49,655 nucleotides of DNA from an uncultured Eggerthellaceae bacterium (GCA_904420215.1 CAJFUR010000156.1:1-49655), one strand, 5' to 3'; positions 9,191 through 19,337 are shown, counted from the stretch's first letter. Program-made: numbers and translations. Notes: generated by a model not told the origin, from the letters alone.

Positions 9191-10447
9191 ATGAAGTCGA
9201 ACGAAACACGAAACGCCGCCCCGCACGGGCGGGAACCCCTCGCGCAGCCGCAGCGGTTCTTCACCAGCGCGTCCCTGCTGGCGGCGTGCGCGTGCATCAC
9301 CATGGTGCTGTGGATAGCCTACGACGCGGTCATCCCCGCGCTCCCCTCCATATCGGCGGAGTTCGGCGCGTCCAGCGGCATCACGAACCTGGTGCTGTTC
9401 CCGTTTCTGCTGGCCATGGCACTGGGGCAGCTGATGAGCGGCACCTTGAGCGACCGCTTCGGGCGCAAGCCCGTCCTCGTCGCCAGCGGCGCGCTGTTCT
9501 TCGTCTTCTCGGCACTGTGCGCGCTTGCGCCCAGCATCTGGCTGCTCGTGTTGTTCCGCATTCCCGAAGGGCTGGGGTGCGGCGCCATGATGACCATGCT
9601 CATCACCGTGGTGACCGACAGCTACCGCGGCAAGGCGTTCGACCGCGCCATGACCATCATGCAGGCGCTCCCCATCATCGGCCCCGTGGCCGCTCCCTTC
9701 CTCGGGTCGCTCATGATGACCCTGTTCACGTGGCACGCCATCTTCGTGCTGCTTGCCGTTCTGGGCGGGGCGTCGCTGGTGGCGGTCCTGCTGCTCGACG
9801 AGACGCTTCCCGCATCCGAACGCCAGACCACCGGCCTGGCCGCCAACCTGCGCAGCATGGTGCCCGTTTGCCGGGAGCCAGGATTCTTGGGAACCACGCT
9901 GGTGCTGGCGCTCATCGGCATGCCCATGATGGCGTTTCTGGCCGTGAGTTCGTACATCTATCTTGAGCAGTTCGCCATAGGGTACGTGGGCTACAGCGCG
10001 TTCTACGCGTTCACGGCGGGAGTCGGGGTGCTTTCGCCCTTCGTGTACCTGCGGCTTTCCGGGCGCGTGGGCGAAAACGCCATCGCGAAGGCGTGCCTTG
10101 TCGTCATGGGCGCCTCCGGCGTGATGACCGGGCTGTTCGGCTATGCGAGCGCGCTGGGCGTGCTGGTGGCCAGCGTGCCTTTGTTCTTCGTTGAGGCCGT
10201 TTTCCGCGCGCAGGGCTTCGTCGCCCTGCTGGAAGACCGCGCCGAGTCGCGCGGGGCCGCCAATTCGGTGGCGACTTTCCTCTACAGCGCCATCAGCGCA
10301 TTGGGCACCGTTGCCGCCAGCTTGCCTTGGGGCAACTTCGTCACGGGCGTCATGGTCATCACGCTGGGATGCACCGTCGTGGCAGCAGCCATCTGGCTCT
10401 ACCTAACCAAGAAGCACCGCCTGCTGAAACGCTACCGGAACGGCTAG
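9191..10447 (+). CDS. MFS transporter, Bcr/CflA-like drug efflux family
   Basis: 12-TM pattern; GQLMSGTLSDRFGRKPVLVASGALFFVFSALCALAPS motif A. Confidence 0.9.
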   Translation: MKSNETRNAAPHGREPLAQPQRFFTSASLLAACACITMVLWIAYDAVIPALPSISAEFGASSGITNLVLFPFLLAMALGQLMSGTLSDRFGRKPVLVASGALFFVFSALCALAPSIWLLVLFRIPEGLGCGAMMTMLITVVTDSYRGKAFDRAMTIMQALPIIGPVAAPFLGSLMMTLFTWHAIFVLLAVLGGASLVAVLLLDETLPASERQTTGLAANLRSMVPVCREPGFLGTTLVLALIGMPMMAFLAVSSYIYLEQFAIGYVGYSAFYAFTAGVGVLSPFVYLRLSGRVGENAIAKACLVVMGASGVMTGLFGYASALGVLVASVPLFFVEAVFRAQGFVALLEDRAESRGAANSVATFLYSAISALGTVAASLPWGNFVTGVMVITLGCTVVAAAIWLYLTKKHRLLKRYRNG

Positions 10448-10510
10448 CAGCCGGACGCCGGCGCGGCGCATAGGCCGACGCGGGGTCGCCCCGCAGCGGG
10501 GCCGCGGGGC

Positions 10511-10539
10511 GGCAGCACGCCTCACTGCACCGTGCTGCC
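10511..10539. terminator. Hairpin between convergent genes
   Basis: GGCAGCACG-N11-CGTGCTGCC perfect 9-bp stem. Confidence 0.5.
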
Positions 10540-10606
10540 ACAAGACGGGGCCGCGCCCCACGACGGCCGGCGGCGCTGCGCGGCGGTCGGCGTCCGGCGG
10601 TGCGCC

Positions 10607-12214
10607 CTAGGCGTTCTTCAGGAACGCCTGATAGCCTTTGTATGCCTCGTAGATGTCGGCCTTGCTGGTGACCTCCCAAGGCGAGTGCATGGACAGCACC
10701 GCCACGCCGGAATCGATGACGTCCATGCCGTACTTGGCGGGAATGTAGGCGATGGTCCCGCCGCCGCCAGCATCCACGCGGCCCAGTTCGGCGGTCTGGT
10801 ACGCCACGCCGGCGTCGTCCATGACGCGGCGGATGCGCGCCATGTATTCGGCACTTGCGTCGTTGCTGCCGCTTTTGCCCCGCGAGCCGGTGTACTTGTT
10901 GAACACCAGGCCGCGCCCCAAGTAGGCGGAGTTCTTCGCCTCGAAGACGCCGGCGTAGGCCGGGTCGAAACCCGCCGACACGTCGGAGGACAGCATGCAC
11001 GAGGCCGCCAGCGCGCGGCGCAGCGGCAACGCGCCGCCCTCGCCCGCCAGCTCCATGATTTCGGCAATGGTGTTCTCGAAGAACTGCGAGGCCATACCCG
11101 TGGCGCCCACGCTGCCTATTTCCTCCTTGTCCACCAGCACGCACACCGCCGCCTTGCGGGGGCGCTCCACCTCCAGCTGCGCCACGAGCGAGGTGTAGGC
11201 GCACACGCGGTCGTCCTGCCCGTAGCCGATGACCATGCTGCGGTCGAAGCCCAAATCGCGCGCCGGGCCGGCCGGCACCGCCTCCAGTTCGGCGGAAAGG
11301 AAGTCTTCCTCGGCAATGCCGTACTTGCTTGCCAGCAGCTTGAGGGCGAACGCCTTCACCGGCTCCTTTTCGGCCAGCTCCTCGAAGGCGGGCTTGCCGG
11401 CGGCGGGGTCTTTCGGGTCTGCGGGGGCAGCAGCCGCCGCGGACTCCGCGACTGCGGCGTCCACGGCAGTCTCCGCGTCTCCTGCAGCTTCTGTCGCCCC
11501 TGCGTCCACGATGCCTGCGGCGCCCTGCACGCCGGCATCGCCAACGCCCGCGCCAGAACCCACCGCCGCGCCGGCTTCGACGCCGCTGCCGTCCTCGCCC
11601 CCAACGCGCAGGGGCCGGTTGCCCACCAGCAGGTCCAAATCCTCGCCTTCCACCACCTTGCCGGCCTTTTTGTCCATCTGCTGGTTCGCCAAATGAATGA
11701 GCAGGTCGCTCACGCAAAACACCGGGTCGCCGTCCTCGTCGCCCACGTTCACGTCCACCACGGTGCCGTCGGTTTTCGCCACCACGCCATGCAGCGCAAG
11801 CGGCAGCGTGACCCACTGGTAGTTCTTGATGCCGCCGTAGTAATGCGTGTCCATGAGCGCGAACCCGTTGCTTTCGTACAGCGGGTTCTGCTTGAGGTCG
11901 AGGCGCGGGCTGTCGATGTGCGCGCCGAGGATGTTCATGCCGGCGGCGAACGGCTCGCTGCCCACCTGCACCAGAATGAGCGCCTTGCCATGCGCGGCCG
12001 CCCACACCTTGTCGCCCGACACCAGTGCGCGGCCCTCGCGTATAGCCTCGTCAAGTGGGCGATAGCCGTGGGCCTCGGCCATTTCGATGGCGGTTGCGGC
12101 GCAGGCGCGCTCGGTCTTGTTCCGCGAAATGAATTCCTTGTATTCCGCCGCCAGCGCTTCAAGCGCCTCTTCGTCGGCTTCGTCGTAGTTCTTCCATGCC
12201 ACGTCGCGTTCCAT
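10607..12214 (-). CDS. M18-family aminopeptidase with an Ala/Gly-rich internal insertion
   Basis: NILGAHIDSPRLDLKQNPLYES, DKEEIGSVGATGM, SSDVSAGFDPAYAGVFE motifs; start MERDVAWKNYDEADEEALE at 12214. Confidence 0.92.
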   Translation of the reverse strand: MERDVAWKNYDEADEEALEALAAEYKEFISRNKTERACAATAIEMAEAHGYRPLDEAIREGRALVSGDKVWAAAHGKALILVQVGSEPFAAGMNILGAHIDSPRLDLKQNPLYESNGFALMDTHYYGGIKNYQWVTLPLALHGVVAKTDGTVVDVNVGDEDGDPVFCVSDLLIHLANQQMDKKAGKVVEGEDLDLLVGNRPLRVGGEDGSGVEAGAAVGSGAGVGDAGVQGAAGIVDAGATEAAGDAETAVDAAVAESAAAAAPADPKDPAAGKPAFEELAEKEPVKAFALKLLASKYGIAEEDFLSAELEAVPAGPARDLGFDRSMVIGYGQDDRVCAYTSLVAQLEVERPRKAAVCVLVDKEEIGSVGATGMASQFFENTIAEIMELAGEGGALPLRRALAASCMLSSDVSAGFDPAYAGVFEAKNSAYLGRGLVFNKYTGSRGKSGSNDASAEYMARIRRVMDDAGVAYQTAELGRVDAGGGGTIAYIPAKYGMDVIDSGVAVLSMHSPWEVTSKADIYEAYKGYQAFLKNA

Positions 12215-12326
12215 ATGCCCACCTTTCCGACGACACCCTGCCGCTTTCCGGCAGCGGCGCGCCACGCCGTCCGTTTTCCGGAGTGCCCGGGCGCCCGCTC
12301 CCAGGCAACGCACTCCCGGGAGCGCG

Positions 12327-12387
12327 TTGCCGCTGGCGCACCGCGCTCCCGCCTGCCGCCTTGCCGCTGGCGCACCGCGCTCCCGCC
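12327..12387. repeat. Tandem repeat, 27-bp perfect copy at 34-bp period
   Basis: TTGCCGCTGGCGCACCGCGCTCCCGCC at 12327 and 12361. Confidence 0.9.
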
Positions 12388-12561
12388 GCCGCCTGCTGCC
12401 TTTTGCGCCATTATCCCCGACCGCAGTCCCTGCGGCCAGAGCGCGCGCCGATTCTCCACCGCGTTGCCAAGACGCCGGCCGAACTGTGAATGTTTGCTGA
12501 AGGGCGCGTATCGGCATGCCCCGCTCCCTTGCAAATGCTGTCCAAAAAGCCTAAGATTATC

Positions 12562-12584
12562 TTATTGAGATTCAGTCTCATTAA
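12562..12584. promoter_or_regulatory. Fur-like inverted repeat upstream of rubrerythrin
   Basis: TTATTGAGATTCAGTCTCATTAA near-perfect palindrome 47 bp before the start codon. Confidence 0.5.
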
Positions 12585-12630
12585 GGAACCACCAGAGGAG
12601 CAAGACGAGATCAAGAAGGAGCCTGCAGAC

Positions 12631-13245
12631 ATGACCATGAAAGTCCGTCCTGAAATCCCTACCGCCGAGAATTCCACGAACTTCAGCGTTGCCACGGGCA
12701 GCACCACGGTCGTTGGCACCACGCTTGACAACCTGAAGGCCGCCATTGCGGGCGAGACCGGCGCCTCCGCCAAGTACGCCGCCTTTGCGAAGGCTGCCAA
12801 GGAGCAGGGCTACGACCAGATCGCGCGCCTGTTCGAGGCCACTTCTGCCGCCGAGCAGATCCACATTGGCCTTGAGTACGCGCTCGTGGCCGAGGTCGAA
12901 CCCGATTACGAGAAGCCCACGGCCGACGCCCCGTCCGCCGAAGCGTCCGACCTGAACCTCATCTCCGGCGCCTGCGGCGAAATCTACGAGACGTCCGACA
13001 TGTACCCCGCCTTCATCAAGAAGGCCCAGGAAGAGGGCAACGCCAAGGCCGTGCAGGTGTTCACGCGCGCCAAGCTGGCCGAGTCCGTGCATGCCGAGCG
13101 CTACATGGACGCGTACAACAACATCGACGCCCCCGACGACGACAAGTTCTACCTGTGCCCCATCTGCGGCTACATCCACAAGGGCGAGAACTTCGAGAAG
13201 TGCCCCATCTGCTTCTGCCCGAAGGCCACCTTCAAGGCGTTCTAA
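12631..13245 (+). CDS. rbr: Rubrerythrin
   Basis: Diiron helices (GETGASAKYAAFAKAAKEQG, AEQIHIG, ESVHAERY) and rubredoxin-like CPICGYIHKGENFEKCPICFCPKATFKAF. Confidence 0.95.
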   Translation: MTMKVRPEIPTAENSTNFSVATGSTTVVGTTLDNLKAAIAGETGASAKYAAFAKAAKEQGYDQIARLFEATSAAEQIHIGLEYALVAEVEPDYEKPTADAPSAEASDLNLISGACGEIYETSDMYPAFIKKAQEEGNAKAVQVFTRAKLAESVHAERYMDAYNNIDAPDDDKFYLCPICGYIHKGENFEKCPICFCPKATFKAF

Positions 13246-13263
13246 GACACAAACCGCACAACC

Positions 13264-13295
13264 CGCGCGCCCGAGCGAACAGGCTCGGGCGCGCG
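13264..13295. terminator. Strong hairpin downstream of rubrerythrin
   Basis: CGCGCGCCCGAGC-GAACAG-GCTCGGGCGCGCG, perfect 13-bp stem. Confidence 0.6.
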
Positions 13296-13320
13296 AACCT
13301 TGGTCCCGCCAAGGCCGCAA

Positions 13321-13357
13321 CGGCGCCCGCGCAAAAACGTGCGGGCGCCGTCTTTCG
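13321..13357 (+). terminator. Second terminator-like hairpin
   Basis: CGGCGCCCGC-N10-GCGGGCGCCG followed by TCTTTCG. Confidence 0.6.
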
Positions 13358-13582
13358 TGGGGTCGCCGTCTTGCATGGTTTCATGGTGCAAATGCCCCTT
13401 GCCCGCTCTCCCCGCTTCCCCAAGAACGAAACCCCTCCGAAACTCCGCCCTTCGCCTTGCCTGGGGCATGCTTCGGCCTCCTTGCGGCGTCGAAGGCGAA
13501 AATGTTAGTCTTTGTTGCTTGCAGCAACGGCGCATGCGATCTTCAATGGAGCCGCAAAGCAAATTCGAAGGAGGGTTTTCGC

Positions 13583-14203
13583 ATGTTGGGCGACAACATC
13601 CGCGTGCTGCGGAAGCAAAAGGGCTATTCTCAGGAAACCTTGGCGGAGCGGCTTCACGTCGTGAGGCAAACGGTGTCGAAATGGGAAAAGGGGCTTTCCG
13701 TCCCGGACGCAGACCTGTTGCAAGCCTTGGCCGACGTTCTGGAGGTGTCTGTCGGCGAACTGCTTGGCAAGGCGGTCTCGGGAAGCGAAGGCGCGCCGCA
13801 GGAAGACGAAGTGGCCAGACAACTTGCCATCTTGAACGACCACCTCGCAAGCCAAAGCGCCAGGCGAAAGAAAACCATTCGCAGGTCTGCAATCGGCGTT
13901 GCTGCGGCAATCTTCGTTCTCATCGCCGTTTACGTTTTCTGCTTTTGGGCGTTCAAAGTGCAGCCGCAACAGGACGCAGAGCTCACGAGGGCAACGATTG
14001 AATGCAGTCTGAACGGCGAGACGTATTGCTACGAGGTCATTTACGACGAGCAGCACAGAATCCGCGAAATGGGTGGCGACGCATGGATAGAGTACCACGT
14101 CCAAACAGGGGAATACGACGATGCCAATGTGTTAATCGCCCAGATAGAAGACTACTTTGCCGACCGTGGGGGAACCTGCACCGCAACGAAAGCCACCGAG
14201 TGA
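13583..14203 (+). CDS. XRE-family HTH regulator with single TM segment and extracytoplasmic tail
   Basis: MLGDNIRVLRKQKGYSQETLAERLHVVRQTVSKWEKGLSVPDADLLQALADVLEVSVGELLG then AAAIFVLIAVYVFCFWAF. Confidence 0.9.
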   Translation: MLGDNIRVLRKQKGYSQETLAERLHVVRQTVSKWEKGLSVPDADLLQALADVLEVSVGELLGKAVSGSEGAPQEDEVARQLAILNDHLASQSARRKKTIRRSAIGVAAAIFVLIAVYVFCFWAFKVQPQQDAELTRATIECSLNGETYCYEVIYDEQHRIREMGGDAWIEYHVQTGEYDDANVLIAQIEDYFADRGGTCTATKATE

Positions 14204-14260
14204 CGCAACCGCGCTGGAAAGGGCGCCGGCAGCGGCTTTCCAGCGCCTGCAACCCGGCAG

Positions 14261-14791
14261 CTAGCCCGCCCACTCCATGACCGCGCTCCCGTCAAGCGTC
14301 TCGATGCGCGCCGAAAGCAGACGGCCGGCCTCCACTTCCACTTTCGCGATGCAGCGGGGGAAGCCGCTGCGGGGGCGGAACACGGCCCCGGGACACAGAA
14401 CCAGCGTGGCTGGCCGGGCGTCCGGGCCGGTGACCAGTTCGGGAACGTGGGTGTGGCCGTGGACGCACACCTGCGGCAGCGGGTCGCCCGGGGCCAGCGC
14501 CGCCGACCCCGCGAAGGTGACCTTCACGTCGTGCGGGTAATGCGCCACCAGGAACCGCACGCCGTCGATGACCGGATGCGCGAACCGCCCCACGTGCGCG
14601 CCGTACTCGTTGAAGTCGTTGTTGCCCAGCACGGCCGTCACCGGCGCCAACGCCTCCAGTTCCAACAGGATGCCCGGGTCGCCGATGTCGCCCGCATGGA
14701 TGATGTGGCCGCACGTGGCCAATGCCGCCGCGGCCTCGGGCTGCAGCCTGCCGTGCGTGTCCGATATGATGCCCACCGTCGTCATGCCCAC
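14261..14791 (-). CDS. YfcE/MJ0936-like metallophosphoesterase
   Basis: MTTVGIISDTHGRL, HAGDIGDP, LGNNDF, VHGHTH motifs. Confidence 0.92.
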   Translation of the reverse strand: MGMTTVGIISDTHGRLQPEAAAALATCGHIIHAGDIGDPGILLELEALAPVTAVLGNNDFNEYGAHVGRFAHPVIDGVRFLVAHYPHDVKVTFAGSAALAPGDPLPQVCVHGHTHVPELVTGPDARPATLVLCPGAVFRPRSGFPRCIAKVEVEAGRLLSARIETLDGSAVMEWAG

Positions 14792-14894
14792 CCGCTTTCT
14801 CGCCGCCCCGCAGCCTCTCGCCGCCGCTCAACCGTTCCGCCCATGGTACACAAAGCGCCCGTCAACGGCAACGGCAAGAAAGGGTGGCGGGAAT

Positions 14895-14970
14895 GCGGCC
14901 CGGCAACAGCGCAGGAGGCGGGAAAAGGCGAAGCGGCCCGGCAACAGCGCGGAAGGCGGGACAAAGCGAG
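14895..14970. repeat. Imperfect 38-bp tandem duplication, GC-rich
   Basis: GCGGCCCGGCAACAGCGC(A)GGAGGCGGGA repeated at 14895 and 14933. Confidence 0.75.
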
Positions 14971-15230
14971 ACGGCAGGGGCACGAAGCCACCCCGCCAAG
15001 GCAAGCCGAGACGGGGCGGTCGGAATCGAATGCAACCGGAGCAGGATGTGCGGCCAGGAGGGGGGAGCAGGGTGCGCGGCCTGGAGTCGCGCGCGACCGA
15101 GGAGGCGAAGTACGCGGCCCGGAGTCGCACGCGGCCGGGGGCAGGGGGACAGAGCGGGAGACGGATGGCGGAAACGCCAAGAGTTATCGGATTTACGTCA
15201 ACCCGTTCCCTTTATCTACCAAGAATAGCA

Positions 15231-15269
15231 GACTTTCAAAACTGAGAAATTTTTTAAGTTTTGAAAGTC
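15231..15269. promoter_or_regulatory. Perfect 13-bp inverted repeat with AT-rich spacer
   Basis: GACTTTCAAAACT-N13-AGTTTTGAAAGTC. Confidence 0.7.
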
Positions 15270-15276
15270 ATGGGAA

Positions 15277-15303
15277 GAAAGGAGGCTGTCGCAGCCTCCT
15301 TTC
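15277..15303 (-). terminator. Terminator of the flavoprotein gene
   Basis: GAAAGGAGGCTG-TCG-CAGCCTCCTTTC, perfect 12-bp stem just past the stop codon. Confidence 0.75.
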
Positions 15304-15319
15304 TTCATGCATCAAAACC

Positions 15320-17185
15320 CTAGATGCCCTGCGCCGCGTTCTTGCCGGCCAGACGCCCATACGACAGAGCGCCTGCGTGGTTCACGCCCATGGCCGTGTT
15401 GGGATAGACGTTCCAGAAGCGACTGCCCATGATGGTGCCGGCAACGTAGAAGCCGGGGATGGCGTTGTTGTTCTGGTCGATCACGCGCGTCTGCTCGTCG
15501 CAGCACACGCTGCCGTAGAACGTCTGGTATCCCAGCGGGCCCATCTGCGCCGCATAGAACGGAGGCGTCCTGACCTCGGTCAGGCGGTCGGCGCGCTTGC
15601 CGAAGTCGGTGTCTTCGCCCTGGTCGTGCATCGCGTTGTAGCGCTCCACCGTCGCCTTGAAGGTTTCGGGGTCCACGCCCATGTTCTCGGCAAGCTCCTC
15701 AAGGGTGTCCGCCGGCTCGCACAGCCCCGGCCACGACTCCACCTCTTGGCGCGTGATCATGCCAATGGGGTCGAGGAACAGGCCCATGGGTATTTCGTCG
15801 TAGTCATCGACGACCTTCCAGTACGTGCGGTGCCCAACGGGCATGTGCGCAATCTGGTCGGGATAGTTGCTGTCGAACACCTGCCAGATGACCTCGCCGG
15901 CAACGCGGTTGACCTTCTCGCCCAGAATCTCGCCCGTCACGTCCTCGTTCATGAAGCGCTCGCCCTTGCCGTCCACGAAAAGCATGGGGTCGCAGCCGAG
16001 CGCCCCGCCGTAGTGGTCGTTGCAGCAGGCATGCGTGGTGTCGGTCTTCGCGCCAATCCAGTAGGCCATGCTCAGGCCCTCGCCCAGGTTCGTGCGCTCC
16101 CCCTTGGCGTCGATGTCGGGCCAGCCCAAGTCGCCGCCCTGCAAAAGGCGGTGGCAGTCTTGGAAGTAGTTCACCATGGCCAGGTTGCCGGCGAAGTCGC
16201 CCGTGCACAGGATGACGCCCTTGGAAGCGTTGACCTGGTGGTAGACCCCGTCCTCGTCCTCGTAGACCAAACCCGTCACGCGGCCGCTCTCCTCGTCGCG
16301 CAGGATGCGCCGCGCCCAGCACGCGTACTTGACCGTCGCGTTCTCCTCCACGAAGGCGGCGACGTTGTTGCCCAGAATCTCGTGCGTGGGCTCCACGGTC
16401 ACCACGCCGGGAGACATGGGGTAGCGCTCGGACGCCAGATCGAAATTCGGGTTGAGCGGGTGGTTGAACACGCAGATGTAGGGGGCGTTCTCCAGAACCG
16501 CCTTCTCGCGCTCCTCGCTCACGTCGTCGAACACGCGCCCGACGATGCCGCCCAAGCCCGCCGTACACACGTTGACGAGCGCCTTCGCGTCCAAGCTCGT
16601 CTCTCCCACCAACTCGTTCGGATCGACCACCGTGTAGGAGTCGGTCAGGGAAAGGTACCAGTCGAAGTCCTCGCCACAGTGGTTCAGCAGGTAACTCCAC
16701 ATGCGCCGGTCGATGCGTTCGTGGAAGTTGTTCATTTCGGAATCCACCAGAAGGTCTATCTCCTCCTGGGTCAACTCGGCGCCGTGGTCTTTCGCCGCCT
16801 GGCAGTTGATGGCATGGAACTGGTGCGAGTGGGTGTGGTGCGTCGTGCCCTTTTCGATGACGAACACCTCCGCGCCTTCCTCCAAGGCGGCACGCGCGGC
16901 GCTCATGCCGGCAAGCCCCATGCCCACCACGGCCACTTCCGTGTCGGTCACGTCCGCGATGTCTTCTTCGGGTATGGGACCCGGATCGATGAGGAACTGC
17001 GGGGTAAACATGCCGTTCTCGTCGAAGGTTCCCCATTCCGACGAGGCCGCCTGCGCCGCATCGCCGGCGTCGGTTGCACCCGAGGAATTCGGGCTGCAGC
17101 CGCCCATGCCGCTTGCCGCAAGCGCCGCCGCGCCGGTGAGCGCAGCACCCTTGAGGAATTGGCGCCTGTTCATGTCCAAAGCCAT
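15320..17185 (-). CDS. Tat-exported FAD-dependent reductase, fumarate reductase/flavocytochrome c flavoprotein family
   Basis: MALDMNRRQFLKGAALTGAAALAASGMGGCSP (Tat plus lipobox), VAVVGMGLAGMSAARAALEEGAEVFVIEK, GVILCTGDFAGN, NTAMGVNHAGALSYGRLAGKNAA; RBS GGGAGGT. Confidence 0.93.
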   Translation of the reverse strand: MALDMNRRQFLKGAALTGAAALAASGMGGCSPNSSGATDAGDAAQAASSEWGTFDENGMFTPQFLIDPGPIPEEDIADVTDTEVAVVGMGLAGMSAARAALEEGAEVFVIEKGTTHHTHSHQFHAINCQAAKDHGAELTQEEIDLLVDSEMNNFHERIDRRMWSYLLNHCGEDFDWYLSLTDSYTVVDPNELVGETSLDAKALVNVCTAGLGGIVGRVFDDVSEEREKAVLENAPYICVFNHPLNPNFDLASERYPMSPGVVTVEPTHEILGNNVAAFVEENATVKYACWARRILRDEESGRVTGLVYEDEDGVYHQVNASKGVILCTGDFAGNLAMVNYFQDCHRLLQGGDLGWPDIDAKGERTNLGEGLSMAYWIGAKTDTTHACCNDHYGGALGCDPMLFVDGKGERFMNEDVTGEILGEKVNRVAGEVIWQVFDSNYPDQIAHMPVGHRTYWKVVDDYDEIPMGLFLDPIGMITRQEVESWPGLCEPADTLEELAENMGVDPETFKATVERYNAMHDQGEDTDFGKRADRLTEVRTPPFYAAQMGPLGYQTFYGSVCCDEQTRVIDQNNNAIPGFYVAGTIMGSRFWNVYPNTAMGVNHAGALSYGRLAGKNAAQGI

Positions 17186-17509
17186 AGATCTACCTCCCTT
17201 TCCCTTTTTCCCAAAATTGCCCAAGGCCGCCGCCTGCGCGGCTGCCTTGGGTCGTTTCGCATCGTAGGCGCCAACCGGGAACACGCTCAATCAACAGGAC
17301 GTGTGTTTTGCCGCAGAAAGCCTCTCAACAAAATGATGATGCCCGCCCATCAGGCAATACGCCTGAAACGCGTTCAAGGGGAAGAGAAGAAGGGCACGGG
17401 AGGGCAAAGAGAGAGGGAAGTGGCGGCGCATCAAGCGACTGGGCAAGAAAGAAAACGCCCGGGCCCGCCCGTCACCCGCGACCCACCCCTCGCGTGCGGC
17501 ACCGCGCTC

Positions 17510-17620
17510 CATCCGCACCGCACGCAGCGCCCATGCCGCCCGTCGGCGCGCCGCGCGCGCCACCCACCGCACCATCCGCACCGCACGCAGCGCCCATGCC
17601 GCCCACCGCACCATCCGCGC
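17510..17620. repeat. 63-bp-period tandem repeat (32-bp perfect core)
   Basis: CATCCGCACCGCACGCAGCGCCCATGCCGCCC at 17510 and 17573, partial third copy. Confidence 0.85.
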
Positions 17621-17684
17621 CGCGTGGCGCACTGCATCCGCGGCGCGCCGCCTGCTGCACGCCATGCGCCCGCCGCACGCCGCA

Positions 17685-19337
17685 CTACAGGGAGTCGATG
17701 TAGTTCAGGAGGTCTTCCTGCGAGGAAACGCCGATCTTGCGGTAGATATTCCGCGCGTGCGTGCGCACGGTCGCCTCGGAAATGTAGGCGCTTTCCGCAA
17801 TGAATCCGTAGCTGTGCCCGCGGCTCAGCAGGGTGAGCATTTCGGCTTCGCGCGGCGTGAGGGCGTGGGTTTCCGCAACCGCCTTGCAGCGCGACGCAAT
17901 GTACGTCTCAACGATGCTTCTTTCCTGCTTGCGCGCCATCGGCTCTTCCGACCCGTCCACTGCCAAGAACACCACCGTGGCGCACAAATACGCGACGAAC
18001 ATGATGATTGCCACCACGTTCGCCGCCGTGCCCACTGCATGGTGAATGGCGAAGCCCACAAGCGACATGCCCGCCACGAAGGCGAGGCATCCGCCAAACG
18101 CCACGCCCGTGGGAAGCCCGGAAGCGCGCGCAGATGCCAGCAGAAGCGACCACGTGCACACGATGAGCGCCGCCGAGCCGCCGTTTTGCAAGTTCGCCAC
18201 CAGCGCGTTCCACCCTGCAGAACCTATGTCGTCGAACAGCGGCGTGATCACGAAAAGCGCCGCTACCACGGGCATGACCACCCAGAAGAAGCGCTTCGCT
18301 TCGGCGTAGCCCTGAAGACGCCGGGCCGCGCACGCCATTCCGCCTGCCACGATAAGGGGGCCGACAAACCCCACGTTTCCCCAGATCGAACTACTGCCTG
18401 ACACATGCGTGGGAGCTTCTTGCGCCCACAGCAGCCCTAGCAGGAAGGCACACACCGCCAAGCCGCACAAGGCCGCCCACGAGGGCCGCAGAAGCGCCAC
18501 CAGGCGATGCCGCTTCCCCAAGGGCTCCAACCCCGCGTCGGCGCCCTGCCGCCCCTGCTCCCCGGCAAACGCGTGGGCGCCGGAGCCGGCGGACGCACAT
18601 GCGCCGGGGGCGGACGCACGCGTGCCAAGGCCGGCAGGCGCGCGCTTTTCGGCCAACCCCGTCCCCTCGGCTGCCGCATGCCCCCCGGCAGGCTCCCTCC
18701 TGCCGGCCGGCACCTGCCCGCCTGCGGAATCCTGCAGGGCGAACACCACCGAAACCGCAGACAGCGCCAGCAGCACGACGACGCACAGCGCCATGGGAAG
18801 TCCCGAAGGCGCCCACTGCCCAACGGCCGCCAACGCCACTCCCCAAAGAAGCGAAAGGGAGCCTTTCCTGAAAGCCTCCACGAAAGAAAGCGCCGCATAG
18901 GCGGAAGTCCAAACCAGCGCCAGAGAAAGGCAGCCCACGCCGAAAGCGACCCCCGCCGCGCCATGCGCCCCGTCTGAAAGCGCCGCGGAAGACCCCTGCA
19001 TCTGCCCCATGAGGCCGCCGACGGCACACGCAAGCGCCACGATGGCCGCCACAACGCCCACCAGCGAATGCACCGCAAGGCCCCGGCGGCGGGCAAGCAC
19101 GCCAACCGCAACCGCCCCCGCGCCGGCAGCGACCATGCCCAAGGAGCAGCCTGCGAAAAACACGTTCGCCCCGCTCTCCCATCGGGCCACGCTCCCCACA
19201 TGCCCAATGGCCACCAAATACGCCGCGAACAGCGCGCCGAAGCCGAGGTAGCACGCCCCCTTCCCATTCGGGCGGCGGCCATCCTCCCGTTCAGGCCGGG
19301 GCCTTTCGTCTGGCGAAGCCTCCCGTATGGCACGCAT
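17685..19337 (-). CDS. Membrane-bound LuxR-family regulator (N-terminal multi-TM, C-terminal HTH)
   Basis: C-terminal LTPREAEMLTLLSRGHSYGFIAESAYISEATVRTHARNIYRKIGVSSQEDLLNYIDSL; upstream hydrophobic helices. Confidence 0.9.
   Translation of the reverse strand: MRAIREASPDERPRPEREDGRRPNGKGACYLGFGALFAAYLVAIGHVGSVARWESGANVFFAGCSLGMVAAGAGAVAVGVLARRRGLAVHSLVGVVAAIVALACAVGGLMGQMQGSSAALSDGAHGAAGVAFGVGCLSLALVWTSAYAALSFVEAFRKGSLSLLWGVALAAVGQWAPSGLPMALCVVVLLALSAVSVVFALQDSAGGQVPAGRREPAGGHAAAEGTGLAEKRAPAGLGTRASAPGACASAGSGAHAFAGEQGRQGADAGLEPLGKRHRLVALLRPSWAALCGLAVCAFLLGLLWAQEAPTHVSGSSSIWGNVGFVGPLIVAGGMACAARRLQGYAEAKRFFWVVMPVVAALFVITPLFDDIGSAGWNALVANLQNGGSAALIVCTWSLLLASARASGLPTGVAFGGCLAFVAGMSLVGFAIHHAVGTAANVVAIIMFVAYLCATVVFLAVDGSEEPMARKQERSIVETYIASRCKAVAETHALTPREAEMLTLLSRGHSYGFIAESAYISEATVRTHARNIYRKIGVSSQEDLLNYIDSL

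Noticed and set aside
14447-17803. 1118-aa + strand ORF
   Set aside because: Runs antisense through the metallophosphoesterase and flavoprotein genes and across intergenic repeats; no recognisable motifs.
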